Origin: Gp7-AA10 sp035636095
GTDB taxonomy: Bacteria; Acidobacteriota; Thermoanaerobaculia; Gp7-AA8
Assembly (NCBI GenBank): GCA_035636095.1
Contig: DASPZU010000069.1
Location: 1-64,000 of the forward strand
Direction: 5' to 3'
DNA length: 64,000 nt
Positions 38,221 to 46,945 of the stretch are shown piece after piece. The position numbers and the translations under genes were made by a program. The stretch's first letter is position 1. Each line of letters begins with the position of its first letter. The notes under the pieces are model-generated. The model was not told where the DNA came from and did not search any database. It saw only the letters and a program-made list of their open reading frames with translations.

Positions 38221-39987
38221 GAAATTGACGGCCAGGCCGCCGATGTACTTCCGGGTCGTTCCGTCGGGATCGACGGTGTCGAGCAGGAAGGGCGAATTCG
38301 CGGCCCGCACGACTTCGACGCCCAGAAGCACTTTGAGGTCCAAGGGCAGATGGAGGTCTTGCGCGACCCGCACGTTCACGCGCTGCGACCGGTACTCGGC
38401 GTTGGCGTTGGGCCTCGGCTCATGGAGTTGTCGGTACGAGACGGCGAGGGTCGTGCCGGATGGATGGTAAGTCGACTCGACATCGCCGGTGACGTAGACC
38501 TTCTCGGATCCGCCGATTGCCGGCGTCGCCGCTCCGGCACTCGATGACATGTCGATCAGGAGATACCGGCCCAGCTCCTTGCGATAAGTCAGGCGCAAGT
38601 CGCGGCGGATGTCGCCGGTGTCGACGTAGAAACCATCCCAGAACTGCTGGAAGCCATCGGTGAACACAACGCGCAGAGGCGAGTCTGCGGCGCTGACCGT
38701 GGCGATTGCGGAAACGTGATTGCGCGCGTCATCGCTGGAAACAAATCCGAACGAGTACGCGTACCGCGGCAGCACGCGCGATTCATCGGTCCACACCACG
38801 ATGCTCGGCATCATGTTCTGCCGCTGCTGGTCGTAGACCTTGTACATGCCGGTGACGATGAAGGAGGTGTCCTTCGACAACTTGAATTGCGCTCCTGTTC
38901 GTGGGGCCCACTCCGTACCGTAGAGTCCCAGCCGGCTGGACACTCCGTAGCGGAGAATGAACGACGGCACGATCTCGAGGTTCGCGTTGGCGGTGAGGTC
39001 CGCCGTCCGGAAAGTCGCGTTGGCGGTGTTGTGCAGACTCTCCTGCGTCACGCGCAGTGCGACGCCGACTTCGTTGCGCCGCGTCTGCATCACGGTGGTG
39101 TTGCCGGCGATCTCGATCAGATCCGATCCTGGATTGCCGACGAACAGATTCTGCTGCGCCAGGTACCGCACTTCGACGCGCGCGTCGCCGTGCTCCCATT
39201 CCAGATTGTGCGCGCGGATGTCGGCCTCATGCTGCGGGCCCGGTTCGCCATCTCTGTAGCGCCACCAGCTCTTCATCGACCCGACCCGATACGCTTCGGT
39301 CGCCGAGGAGCGCAGCTCCATCTGCATGGCGCTCGATTGCGCGATCGCACCGCCGAACGGTGTGTCGTCGGTCGGATCGTCGATGCGATGGATGTTTCCT
39401 TTGAATCCGAGCTGCCACGAGTCGCCCAGTCTGCTCTGAACACCGACCGCAGTCTGTGCGAAGCTGGGAGTCGACTGATCGGCGACCCCGGTCATCGAAA
39501 CCATCTCGCCCTTCAGGCGCGGGATCTGATAATCGGCGGCCGCGCCAACCGAGAGGGGCTGCGCCATGGCCATGTCGAGCTCGCGAAGGATGTCGGGCGG
39601 AAGCGAGCCGCGAAGCTCCCAGATTTCCTGATTGGTACTCCTGCTGGCGCGCTTTTCGTTCTCGAGACGAATTGCGAGCTTCACATCTTTTCGCGTCGGA
39701 ACGATCATCGCGACGGTCGGCGCGAAACCCTGCTTCACCGCGATGACGCGATAGACCGCCGCCGGAAGTGCAGGAAGCGAGAAGGTGCCGTTGTTGGCGC
39801 TGAAGGTCTGCATCGCTTCGAGCGTGTTGAGATTGAGCGCGATCACAAGCACGTGCTCGACGGGCCGTGCCGCCGTCGTGACGATGCCGATGATGTTGAG
39901 GGCGGTCGGGAGCGGCAGGGAGTCAGGGCGAGCAGTGCCCGCCATAGCGAGCGTGGCGCAGATGACGGTGGTGAAGTTTCGGCGCAA
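38218..39987 (-). CDS. outer-membrane beta-barrel protein with carboxypeptidase-regulatory N-domain
   Basis: About 589 residues from a TTG at 39987, preceded by AAAGGGGAG; an ATG 20 codons upstream is a poorer start. The signal peptide (LRRNFTTVICATLAMAGTA) is followed by a short carboxypeptidase-regulatory-like beta-domain at about 30-110 (IIGIVTTAARPVEHVLVIAL) and a long beta-strand-rich region with a C-terminal aromatic residue (KYIGGLAVNF), typical of BAM substrates. No TonB plug was recognised. It may be a porin or secretin-like protein; the role is unknown. Confidence 0.68.
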   Translation of the reverse strand: MRRNFTTVICATLAMAGTARPDSLPLPTALNIIGIVTTAARPVEHVLVIALNLNTLEAMQTFSANNGTFSLPALPAAVYRVIAVKQGFAPTVAMIVPTRKDVKLAIRLENEKRASRSTNQEIWELRGSLPPDILRELDMAMAQPLSVGAAADYQIPRLKGEMVSMTGVADQSTPSFAQTAVGVQSRLGDSWQLGFKGNIHRIDDPTDDTPFGGAIAQSSAMQMELRSSATEAYRVGSMKSWWRYRDGEPGPQHEADIRAHNLEWEHGDARVEVRYLAQQNLFVGNPGSDLIEIAGNTTVMQTRRNEVGVALRVTQESLHNTANATFRTADLTANANLEIVPSFILRYGVSSRLGLYGTEWAPRTGAQFKLSKDTSFIVTGMYKVYDQQRQNMMPSIVVWTDESRVLPRYAYSFGFVSSDDARNHVSAIATVSAADSPLRVVFTDGFQQFWDGFYVDTGDIRRDLRLTYRKELGRYLLIDMSSSAGAATPAIGGSEKVYVTGDVESTYHPSGTTLAVSYRQLHEPRPNANAEYRSQRVNVRVAQDLHLPLDLKVLLGVEVVRAANSPFLLDTVDPDGTTRKYIGGLAVNF

Positions 39988-40110
39988 AGCTCCCCTTTCT
40001 ATCCGCTCGGGCGAGTCTACGGATTGCTCGCACGCGAAGTCAAACACACGCCTGCAAATTATTGTCCGCTTCCAAATTTAGCGGTGAACAATGAGCAAAC
40101 TCAACTACTT

Positions 40111-40190
40111 GAAGGCAGAAGGCAGAAAGCAGAAGTCAGAAGGGCTAACCGTTCTACTTCTGCCTTCCGCCTTCTGCCTGCTGCTTTTCA
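40111..40190. repeat. GAAGGCA heptad palindrome after pyk
   Basis: GAAGGCAGAAGGCAGAAAGC and further units on the left; on the right the inverted arm with TCTGCCTTCCGCCTTCTGCC. The right edge contains the TGA stop of pyk (40188-40190). It is the same family as the cpoB element but lies wholly between genes. The + strand left arm faces the upstream region of the outer-membrane gene. Confidence 0.87.
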
Positions 40191-41618
40191 GATGCGAACC
40201 CTGTGAACTCTGAGGAGATTGGTCTTGGCGCGCTGGTAGATCGGGGATCCCATGAGGATCACCAGCGGGTCGCCCGGGGCGACGATGTCGCGGCTCAGGA
40301 GGAAATCGTCGACGCGCTCGACGATTTGCTCGTGGTACTCGCCTACCTCGCGAAGGACGAACGGCTGCACGCCCCACAAAATGTTCATGCGCCGCGCAAC
40401 CCAGCTCGACGGCGTCAGCGCGATGATGGGCTGCATCGGACGGAACTTGGACATCAGTCGCGCCGCGAAGCCTGTCTGCGTGAAGACGACGATGTACTTC
40501 GCATCGAGCTGCTCGGCGGCGTAATTGGCAGCGCCCGCCAGCGCGTCGGTGAATTCATCGGCTTCGGAGACCTTCCGGAACGGCTCGCGTCTGACGCGAG
40601 CGACCAGCTCGCGATTCTGTTCCGCGGCCATGATGATGCGGGCCATCATCTGCACGGCTTCGGTCGGATAATTTCCCGACGCCGTTTCTGCCGACAGCAT
40701 CACGGCATCGGATCCGTCGAAGATCGCATTGGCGACGTCGGACGCTTCCGCGCGCGTCGGCCGCGAGCTGACCGTCATCGACTCCAGCATCTGGGTGGCC
40801 GTGATCGCGAATTTTCCCCAGCGGCTGGCGCTGGCAAGAATTTTTTTCTGCACGATCGGCACGTCTTCCGGCGGCAGCTCCACGCCCAGGTCGCCGCGCG
40901 CGACCATGACGCCGTCGGAGACCTCGAAAATCTCCTCGAGCTGCTCGATGGCCTGCGCCTTTTCGAGCTTGGCGATGACGTTGATCTCATCGCCGCCCAG
41001 CGCACGCAACAGCGCGCGAAGCTCCTCGATATCCGAGCGTCGCCGAATGAATGACGCCGCGATGTAGTCGAGTTGATGCTCGACTACGAACTTCACATCT
41101 TCGCGGTCCTTTTCGGTGATCGCCGGGATCTTCAGGTCGGTGTCGGGAAAATTCATCCCCTTCCGCGACGAGATCGGGCCGCCGTGCAGCACCCGCGTCG
41201 TCACTCTCTTTTCGTCGATCGCGGTGACGACCAGCTCCACCAGTCCGTCGTTGATGAGAATGCGATGGCCAAGCTGCACTTCCTGCGGCAGGTGCGTGAA
41301 TGGAGTCGACATCATCGTGGCATTTCCCTGCACCGGCTCCGTCGTGATCACGAAGGTCATGCCGTTTTGCAGTTGCACGACCCCATCGACTTCGCCGATG
41401 CGCAGCTTCGGTCCCTGGATGTCGCCGACGATCGGAATGTACTTGCCATGCTCCGTGGCGGAATGGCGAATGATTTCGATCAGACGCACCCGCTCCTGCG
41501 GAGTACCGTGCGAGAAATTGAGGCGGAAGACGTCGACGCCGGACGTTAAAAGACGCTGGATCGTTTCTTCAGTGCTACAGGCGGGACCGAGGGTGGCGAT
41601 GATTTTGGTTCTTCTCAA
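40188..41618 (-). CDS. pyk: pyruvate kinase
   Basis: 476 residues. Converts phosphoenolpyruvate and ADP to pyruvate and ATP. Signatures: RRTKIIATLGPACST at the N-terminus, the catalytic Lys in VIAKLEKAQAIE, MVARGDLGVELPPEDVP and TATQMLESM. The C-terminal domain is complete. The start is TTG (41616-41618), as shown by family alignment; no ATG lies nearby. Upstream is the CCGGAGATCCTTCGC palindrome, whose edge GGATAAACT lies close to the TTG. Confidence 0.96.
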   Translation of the reverse strand: MRRTKIIATLGPACSTEETIQRLLTSGVDVFRLNFSHGTPQERVRLIEIIRHSATEHGKYIPIVGDIQGPKLRIGEVDGVVQLQNGMTFVITTEPVQGNATMMSTPFTHLPQEVQLGHRILINDGLVELVVTAIDEKRVTTRVLHGGPISSRKGMNFPDTDLKIPAITEKDREDVKFVVEHQLDYIAASFIRRRSDIEELRALLRALGGDEINVIAKLEKAQAIEQLEEIFEVSDGVMVARGDLGVELPPEDVPIVQKKILASASRWGKFAITATQMLESMTVSSRPTRAEASDVANAIFDGSDAVMLSAETASGNYPTEAVQMMARIIMAAEQNRELVARVRREPFRKVSEADEFTDALAGAANYAAEQLDAKYIVVFTQTGFAARLMSKFRPMQPIIALTPSSWVARRMNILWGVQPFVLREVGEYHEQIVERVDDFLLSRDIVAPGDPLVILMGSPIYQRAKTNLLRVHRVRI

Positions 41619-41633
41619 TTTTTTCGCAGTTTA

Positions 41634-41725
41634 TCCTGAGCGAAGCGAAGGATCTCCGGTGCAACAGCTGCGCAGTTAGCCGCAGCGGCAGCTGCTCCAC
41701 CGGAGATCCTTCGCTTCGCTCAGGA
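41634..41725. repeat. CCTGAGCGAAGCGAAGGATC palindrome between pyk and aroF
   Basis: A 28-base left arm starting TCCTGAGCGAAGCGAAGGAT is inverted exactly at 41698-41725, with about 36 bases between containing a smaller CAGCTGC pair. It lies in the 112-base gap before the TTG of pyk and after the TAA of aroF. A single arm of the same family lies in or before era. Repeats of this sequence are familiar from many bacterial genomes. Confidence 0.85.
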
Positions 41726-41730
41726 TGAAG

Positions 41731-42765
41731 TTATCGCGCAGCCAGCGCCGGTTGCAGCGTCCGCCCCAGCACCTGCGCGATCGCGTCGACCTCGCGCACG
41801 AGTTGCTCGAACGCCTCCGGCAGAATCGCCTGCGGCCCGTCCGACAACGCCTCCTCGGGCTTGTGGTGCACTTCGATCAGGACGCCGTCCGAGCCCACCG
41901 CGATCGCCGCGCGCGACATCGGAAGCACTTTGTTTCGCTTGCCAGTGCCATGGCTGGGATCTACCAAAATTGGAAGGTGCGACATTCGCTTGATCGCGGG
42001 CACAACCGACAGATCAAGCGTATTGCGGGTGTGATCGGCGAATGTGCGGACGCCGCGCTCGCAGAGGATCACGTTGTAGTTGCCTTCCGACATGATGTAT
42101 TCGGCGGAAAGCAGCAGCTCTTCGAGCGTCGCCGACATGCCGCGCTTCAGCAGCACAGGCTTTCGGGCGCGGCCGGCCGCCTTGAGGAGCGCGAAATTCT
42201 GCATGTTGCGCGCGCCGATCTGGATGCAGTCGGCGTAGCGATCGACGAGGTGTAGCGACTCCTGATCGATCGCTTCGGTCACGATGGGCAGATCGAATTC
42301 GTCGCGGACGCGCGCCAGAATCTCGAGGCCGGGTTCGCCGAGGCCCTGAAACGAATACGGTGAGGTGCGCGGCTTGTACGCGCCGCCGCGAAAGAGCTGC
42401 CCGCCCGCGCGCTTGACGCCCTCCGCGATCGTGCGCGTCTGATCGAGCGATTCCACTGCGCACGGCCCACCCACCACGACCACCCCGTTGCCCCCGACGT
42501 CCACGCCTCCGACACTGATCACGGAGTCGTCGGGCTTGGCCTCTCGACTGACGAGCTTGTACGGCTGCGTGACGAGAATGACTTCCTTGACGCCCGGGAA
42601 GTTCTCGACGTTGGCCGGGTCTTTGGTGGCCTGCTGACCGGTGACGCAGACGGCTGTCCGGAAAGCACCCGGAATCGGGAGCGCTTTGAGCCCCAGCCGT
42701 TCGATGTGCCGTACGACGGCATCGATCTGTTCCGCCGAGGCGGCGGCTTCCATCACGACCAGCAT
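41731..42765 (-). CDS. aroF: 3-deoxy-7-phosphoheptulonate (DAHP) synthase
   Basis: A 344-residue DAHP synthase of the type with an N-terminal ferredoxin-like regulatory domain (residues 1-70, MLVVMEAAASAEQIDAVV), as in the Thermotoga and Bacillus-like class. The catalytic barrel has VVGGPCAVES, FRGGAYKPRTSPYSFQGLG, IQIGARNMQNFALL, LKRGMSAT and LVDPSHGTGKR. It makes the first shikimate intermediate from PEP and erythrose 4-phosphate, feeding AroB. The N-domain suggests feedback control by aromatic compounds. Confidence 0.95.
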   Translation of the reverse strand: MLVVMEAAASAEQIDAVVRHIERLGLKALPIPGAFRTAVCVTGQQATKDPANVENFPGVKEVILVTQPYKLVSREAKPDDSVISVGGVDVGGNGVVVVGGPCAVESLDQTRTIAEGVKRAGGQLFRGGAYKPRTSPYSFQGLGEPGLEILARVRDEFDLPIVTEAIDQESLHLVDRYADCIQIGARNMQNFALLKAAGRARKPVLLKRGMSATLEELLLSAEYIMSEGNYNVILCERGVRTFADHTRNTLDLSVVPAIKRMSHLPILVDPSHGTGKRNKVLPMSRAAIAVGSDGVLIEVHHKPEEALSDGPQAILPEAFEQLVREVDAIAQVLGRTLQPALAAR

Positions 42766-42791
42766 CGCGAGCCAGTATAATCGACGGTCTA

Positions 42792-43511
42792 ATGCGGAAA
42801 TTGCTCGTCACCGTCGCCGCGTCGTTTCTCCTTTCGACTCAGGCATTCGCAGCGTACTTCATCGTTCTGAAAGACGGCACGCAGTACAAGGCCCGACAGA
42901 AATGGACGGTCGTCGGTGGCAAGGCGACCTTCCAGCTCGAGAACGGACAGACGTTGCAGCTCGATCCTGCTTCCATCGACGTCGCGAAATCCGAAGAAGC
43001 TACCAAGTACGGCGGCGGATCGGTCCTCGGACAAGAGCAGCTACAGCCCACCGGCGGGACCAAGCCGGCGCAGTCAAACCTCGGCGGCGCGTTCAAGCTC
43101 CGCAAACTGCCCACCGAGCAACCTGCCGTCACGAATCCGAATGCACCGCCGCCGGTCGCGCCCATCAGCGGCATTCCGCTTTCCAGCGATGTGATCGCCA
43201 AATTCGAGCGCGCCTACGAGAACGTCGGGATCTTCGAGCACAAACTGACCCCGACCGGAGCGCACACATTCCGAGCCGAGCTGGTGACCGATAACGAGGA
43301 AAAAGTCTTCAACGCCCTCAGCGCGACCGCATTCCTGATGATGCACGAAGCGGGTGTTCCGGGGACGAAGATCGACATGGCGGAGCTGTTCATGCAAACG
43401 ACCATCGGCGTCGCGGCCGGTCGCTTTCAAATGACGCATGCCGATGCCGAGACGCTCGATTCGAAGAAGATGACACGCGAAGAGTATTTCATTCGCAAAG
43501 TGGTTTTCTGA
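42792..43511 (+). CDS. secreted protein, unknown
   Basis: 239 residues with a good Sec signal (MRKLLVTVAASFLLSTQAFA, cleaved after AFA). A small beta-domain at about 21-65 (YFIVLKDGTQYKARQKWTVV) is followed by a Pro/Gly-rich linker and a helical C-terminal domain (FNALSATAFLMMHEAGVPGT). No catalytic motif was recognised. The start lies 26 bases from the divergent aroF. The beta-domain resembles that of the protein at 28995. Confidence 0.65.
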   Translation: MRKLLVTVAASFLLSTQAFAAYFIVLKDGTQYKARQKWTVVGGKATFQLENGQTLQLDPASIDVAKSEEATKYGGGSVLGQEQLQPTGGTKPAQSNLGGAFKLRKLPTEQPAVTNPNAPPPVAPISGIPLSSDVIAKFERAYENVGIFEHKLTPTGAHTFRAELVTDNEEKVFNALSATAFLMMHEAGVPGTKIDMAELFMQTTIGVAAGRFQMTHADAETLDSKKMTREEYFIRKVVF

Positions 43512-43520
43512 CGCCCGCGT

Positions 43521-44477
43521 CTACTGAATGACGGCCACGCTCGCCTGACCCCCGTACACCATCACATAGCGAAACGAGCGTTCCTCGGGGTCAAGGATCG
43601 TTTTTTCACCGGCCGCAAAAACAAATTCTTCGACCGGGCCTTCGACGGTGATCAATTCCAAGCGATCGTTCGCAAACCGCACCTGAATGGAGCGCGCCAC
43701 TCCGTTGTCGTAGTTGATCGCGAATCGCGCACGCCCGTGGATCCCGCCGAAATCGTAAGCCGTCGCGGCGCTCGGTCGCGATCCGACAACCGGAACGCCG
43801 TTGACATCGCGGATTTCCGGGATGGCGGTCTTGAAACTGAACGCCGTCTTGGGCGGAACGATCTTCTGCGGCGGTGAAGCGAAGATGCCCGCGCGCTGCG
43901 ACAGGAAGTTCCAACGTCCAATCGGTGGACGCCCGATCAGCATCGGTGGCGTCATCCACGATCGGGGGGGATCGCGAGTCAGCAGATCGTCGCGCCACGC
44001 GCGCACGATGGTCCAGGTGCTGCCGGTCGGTTCGACATTCTTGTAGGCGTCGGTGATGTCGATAGAGGCGATCACGCCGCCGACGCCGTTCGCGCTGCGG
44101 GCCGCGATCACGATGCGGTTGCCGCGGTCGCGTGCGAGCTTGCTGACATCGTAGACATCGAGCGCGCTGTCCTCGCGAATTCGCCGGCCGCCAATCTGGA
44201 CACCGTTGAAATAAAGCGTGTACTCCGGATCGACCGCGACTTTGATTCGGGTGAATTGGCGATTGGGAGGGAGATCAAAGTTGTGAGTCGCGAAGAACGC
44301 GACCGGAATGTTGCGGCTGAGCTGATGCTGCGCCCAGATCCACTGCGCCCGGCCGGAGACATCGAAGAATTTGTGGGCGTAAAGCAAATAGAGACGATCG
44401 TACGCGGCGACGAAACCGAAAATCGCGAGGACCCCCATGGCCATGCGGCGCATCAGGCTATGATCGGACGCGTTCAT
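43521..44477 (-). CDS. membrane-anchored protein with galactose-binding-like beta domain
   Basis: 318 residues. One N-terminal membrane helix (MAMGVLAIFGFVAAYDRLYL, residues 13-32) then a beta-rich extracytoplasmic region (RIKVAVDPEYTLYFNGVQIG), reminiscent of galactose-binding or rhamnosidase N-domains. No catalytic residues were recognised. The 5' end, including the start codon and four codons of a kdsB-like start on the other strand, is duplicated at 46822-46957. The original neighbour was therefore probably kdsB. Confidence 0.65.
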   Translation of the reverse strand: MNASDHSLMRRMAMGVLAIFGFVAAYDRLYLLYAHKFFDVSGRAQWIWAQHQLSRNIPVAFFATHNFDLPPNRQFTRIKVAVDPEYTLYFNGVQIGGRRIREDSALDVYDVSKLARDRGNRIVIAARSANGVGGVIASIDITDAYKNVEPTGSTWTIVRAWRDDLLTRDPPRSWMTPPMLIGRPPIGRWNFLSQRAGIFASPPQKIVPPKTAFSFKTAIPEIRDVNGVPVVGSRPSAATAYDFGGIHGRARFAINYDNGVARSIQVRFANDRLELITVEGPVEEFVFAAGEKTILDPEERSFRYVMVYGGQASVAVIQ

Positions 44478-44489
44478 GAACGCAGTTTA
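44354..44489. repeat. duplicated divergent start region, copy A
   Basis: This segment aligns without gaps to 46822-46957 across 124 bases to the minus-strand start codon, then a little further; more than three quarters of positions match by eye. On the plus strand it reads ATG AAC GCA GTT TAA, a remnant of the kdsB start (MNAV). The TAA region also contains the stop of the leftward gene at 44487. Confidence 0.8.
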
Positions 44490-45248
44490 ATGCGGCGTTA
44501 TGACAGTCACATGCTGCGTTTCATTGTTCGTGACACTAACGAAAGCCCAGAATCGCATGCCCGGAGAGACTGGCTCGATTTCGATTCGCAGCAATGTCGT
44601 CGAAAGAAGCTGCGGGAAATCTCTGGTGAGCCATAGGTACTGCGCGAATCCCGGTTCGAACTCCGATCCGCTCGCCGACGGCAGAGCGACATTGATATCG
44701 ACAAGCGGCGTTTTCCCGTCGAGCTCGAACATTCGAAGCCGTGCGACGCCGGCGCCTCGCAAGTCGGTCTCGTAAATCCGGAGCGCTTGTCGGAAGCGAG
44801 AGTCGGTCGGAATTCCGAGAAGGACGATCTTGCGCGTTGAGAGCTCCGATTCGCGTACGACCGGAATCTCTGTCCCCCACGTTTGCGCTTGCCGCGAGAC
44901 ATCCTGGACGCGAAGATTGAAGTGAAGGTTCGCTTTGTCGAATCCCTCCGGATATCCCAGCCAGAAAATCGTTCCAGGCACGTCACTGTGGTCGAATCGG
45001 ACCGAGAGAAAACCGTTGACCGTGCTTAACGGCGCGATGCGGAAACCTGGCGATGTAGGAGTAATGCCGACTTCGACGGACGAATCATTGCGGATCAAAT
45101 CCTTTGTTTCCCATAACGAACCGTTGACGCCCTTCACGTTCTGAACGGAAACCGGGACAAGGATTCGCTCGCTCACGATCACGATATTCTGGCCGGCAAG
45201 ACGAATCGTTGAACATGCCACAATGATTGAGAGCAGAGCGCGGTGCAT
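44487..45248 (-). CDS. secreted protein, unknown
   Basis: 253 residues with a signal-like N-terminus (MHRALLSIIVACSTIRLAG) and a mature chain that looks all-beta (ILVPVSVQNVKGVNGSLWET; LRIEIEPVSPGMRFWAFVSV). Sequences of this style recur in secreted proteins of environmental bacteria, but no family was recognised. It is the last gene of a three-gene leftward block inserted between the duplicated start regions; the metalloprotease fragment lies 12 bases upstream. Confidence 0.6.
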   Translation of the reverse strand: MHRALLSIIVACSTIRLAGQNIVIVSERILVPVSVQNVKGVNGSLWETKDLIRNDSSVEVGITPTSPGFRIAPLSTVNGFLSVRFDHSDVPGTIFWLGYPEGFDKANLHFNLRVQDVSRQAQTWGTEIPVVRESELSTRKIVLLGIPTDSRFRQALRIYETDLRGAGVARLRMFELDGKTPLVDINVALPSASGSEFEPGFAQYLWLTRDFPQLLSTTLLRIEIEPVSPGMRFWAFVSVTNNETQHVTVITPH

Positions 45249-45260
45249 TCGTTCCCCTTT

Positions 45261-46103
45261 TCACCAGCCGATTTGTAACGGCGTGTCGCCGCATAGTCCG
45301 GTCCAGTCGACTGCTCCGTTCATGATGCAGGCCTGTGGGCCGATACACTGGCCAACTTCGCAATTGCGATTTGGAGCGGTTGGTCTCGGGCCTCGTCCCC
45401 GTGTACACGAATTGCAGCCTGTGCGGAAACAGCCAGCGTTATATTCATCGCACGCCCAAAAAACGTGGCCAGTTTCATGGCTTAGCACACGATCAAAATT
45501 GTTGGATCCCCAGTAATCGTTGATAAACAACGTCTGCACCCAGGGGCCGCTAAGGTCGTACGTATAGGCGTAGATGCCACCGGAACCCGGAAAGAAGCTC
45601 GGCGCCCCGGGAGGATTATAGGCAACGAATACGGAGAAAGCGCCGTCGTAAGGCGGCGATACGCGATTCAGCTGATCGTGATTGTATTCCTCGACTCTGG
45701 TCGCCACGTTATCGCGACTGAAGATGAGCGCCGGCGGCGCGCTTACACCGTATCCCTCGGCCCTGCAACCGCTAAACGGTGGTCGACACTGCTCCATGAT
45801 TTGATTGATCCAGCGAAAATCATCGAGGACGTTATGAGTTATCGGCTCGTAACGCTGGTTCACCAAGCTGTTGTATGGCTCCCAGACGCCAATGATAAAA
45901 CCGAGACTGATACCGCGAGCGGCTGCTTGGTTACGCCAGAAACTGAGGCTATAAATAGCCTGATTGGTAATGTTGCTGTACTCGGCGCCAGTCCAAGTAT
46001 AGGTGTTGAGATCACCGGGACTCTGGTCCGGATCGGAGGGTGTGGGTGTCACTTGGCCAGAGCTTTCGACTTCGAACACTTCGACGTTAATCAAGCCCCG
46101 CAT
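45261..46103 (-). CDS. secreted zinc metalloprotease, C-terminal part
   Basis: 280 residues without a signal peptide. The zinc-protease motif HETGHVFWACDEYNAGCF lies near residues 209-226: an HExGH core, a DEY following as in secreted M-type peptidases, and eight or so cysteines after it (NSCTRG, EVGQCIGPQACIMNG). It overlaps the upstream frame (46091) by 13 bases. The upstream gene supplies the signal peptide, so this is best read as one gene split by a frameshift near 46095, though translational restart at the internal ATG is possible. Confidence 0.65.
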   Translation of the reverse strand: MRGLINVEVFEVESSGQVTPTPSDPDQSPGDLNTYTWTGAEYSNITNQAIYSLSFWRNQAAARGISLGFIIGVWEPYNSLVNQRYEPITHNVLDDFRWINQIMEQCRPPFSGCRAEGYGVSAPPALIFSRDNVATRVEEYNHDQLNRVSPPYDGAFSVFVAYNPPGAPSFFPGSGGIYAYTYDLSGPWVQTLFINDYWGSNNFDRVLSHETGHVFWACDEYNAGCFRTGCNSCTRGRGPRPTAPNRNCEVGQCIGPQACIMNGAVDWTGLCGDTPLQIGW

Positions 46104-46726
46104 CTGCGGGTTAGCCCGCCTAAGTGGTCATTTGGAACGACAGCTTGCCTGGCAATTCTCCGTGGACCCGTCAGATTTCCGCTGTTACTCGGCGGGCTGG
46201 AGACATTCGCGGTGACGGCCGAATTCCACTCCGCAGAGATGCAACCGGTAATTGGACGAGGCGTCACCTGCAGCGCGGCTTCCTTCTGTCGAGCGATTTC
46301 GCCGGAAACCACTGCGTTGAAGAAACGTAGAGCGATTCCTGCCTGCTTTTCTAGGAACGGGAGTTGCGGCAGACTTGGTTCGTCGAGGCGCAGTGAGCGC
46401 GCGTCGACGGCCGCCCGTGTTATCGCGAGAATTCCATGTTGACCAATAAGAGTACGGTCAAGTGCAGGATTAACCCAACCGAGCATGATACGCGGCGTAA
46501 TGACAGCAATTCGTGCGCCTTGCTGCTCGGCAAAGTCCCGTGCCGCGCGGGCTTCAGTTTCTGTCGCGTTTGTCGTGATTATTGCCGTGTAACCTTGGAG
46601 CCAGGCAGTAGCGCGCAGACAGCGCTCGGTTCTACATTGCGCGAATGCATTACCTGCAAAGAAGGTACAAGTGATTACGGTCAAGATGCGGACAGCAACC
46701 GTGAAGTCGCGATTAAACCTACTCAT
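46091..46726 (-). CDS. N-terminal part of the split secreted metalloprotease
   Basis: 211 residues starting with a signal peptide (MSRFNRDFTVAVRILTVITC, then TFFAGNAFAQ). The following mixed alpha/beta region (ARAARDFAEQQGARIAVITP) has a subtilase-propeptide or Rossmann-like look. The frame ends at GCA-TGA inside a small CCCGCATCTGCGGG palindrome, while the downstream protease frame begins there in another register. A one-base change would fuse the two into a protein of about 490 residues. Confidence 0.55.
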   Translation of the reverse strand: MSRFNRDFTVAVRILTVITCTFFAGNAFAQCRTERCLRATAWLQGYTAIITTNATETEARAARDFAEQQGARIAVITPRIMLGWVNPALDRTLIGQHGILAITRAAVDARSLRLDEPSLPQLPFLEKQAGIALRFFNAVVSGEIARQKEAALQVTPRPITGCISAEWNSAVTANVSSPPSNSGNLTGPRRIARQAVVPNDHLGGLTRRCGA

Positions 46727-46821
46727 ACCGCCTCCTTTTCAGCGAGTGGGAAGCAAACTGCATTCCCTCCGTATTTACACTTAGACGGCACGAATCAGAT
46801 GAGAAACCAGCTGCTAGATAA

Positions 46822-46945
46822 CGGTGACATCCAAGAATTTGTGGGCATAGAGCAGCTAGAGGCGGCTGTACGCGGCAACCAGCGCGAAGAGCACGAGCAC
46901 CCCGATCGCTATGCGGTGCATCAAGCTATGATCGGACGCCTTCAT
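46822..46945 (-). pseudogene. truncated duplicate of the 43521 gene (5' end only)
   Basis: Read leftwards from 46945 it encodes MKASDHSLMHRIAIGVLVLF and ALVAAYSRL, then a stop, then LLYAHKFLDV, clearly matching MNASDHSLMRRMAMGVLAIF at the start of the gene at 43521. A premature TAG replaces the Tyr codon after SRL, and homology ends at about 46822. It is therefore a dead fragment. Its start codon overlaps that of kdsB on the other strand by two bases. Confidence 0.8.
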
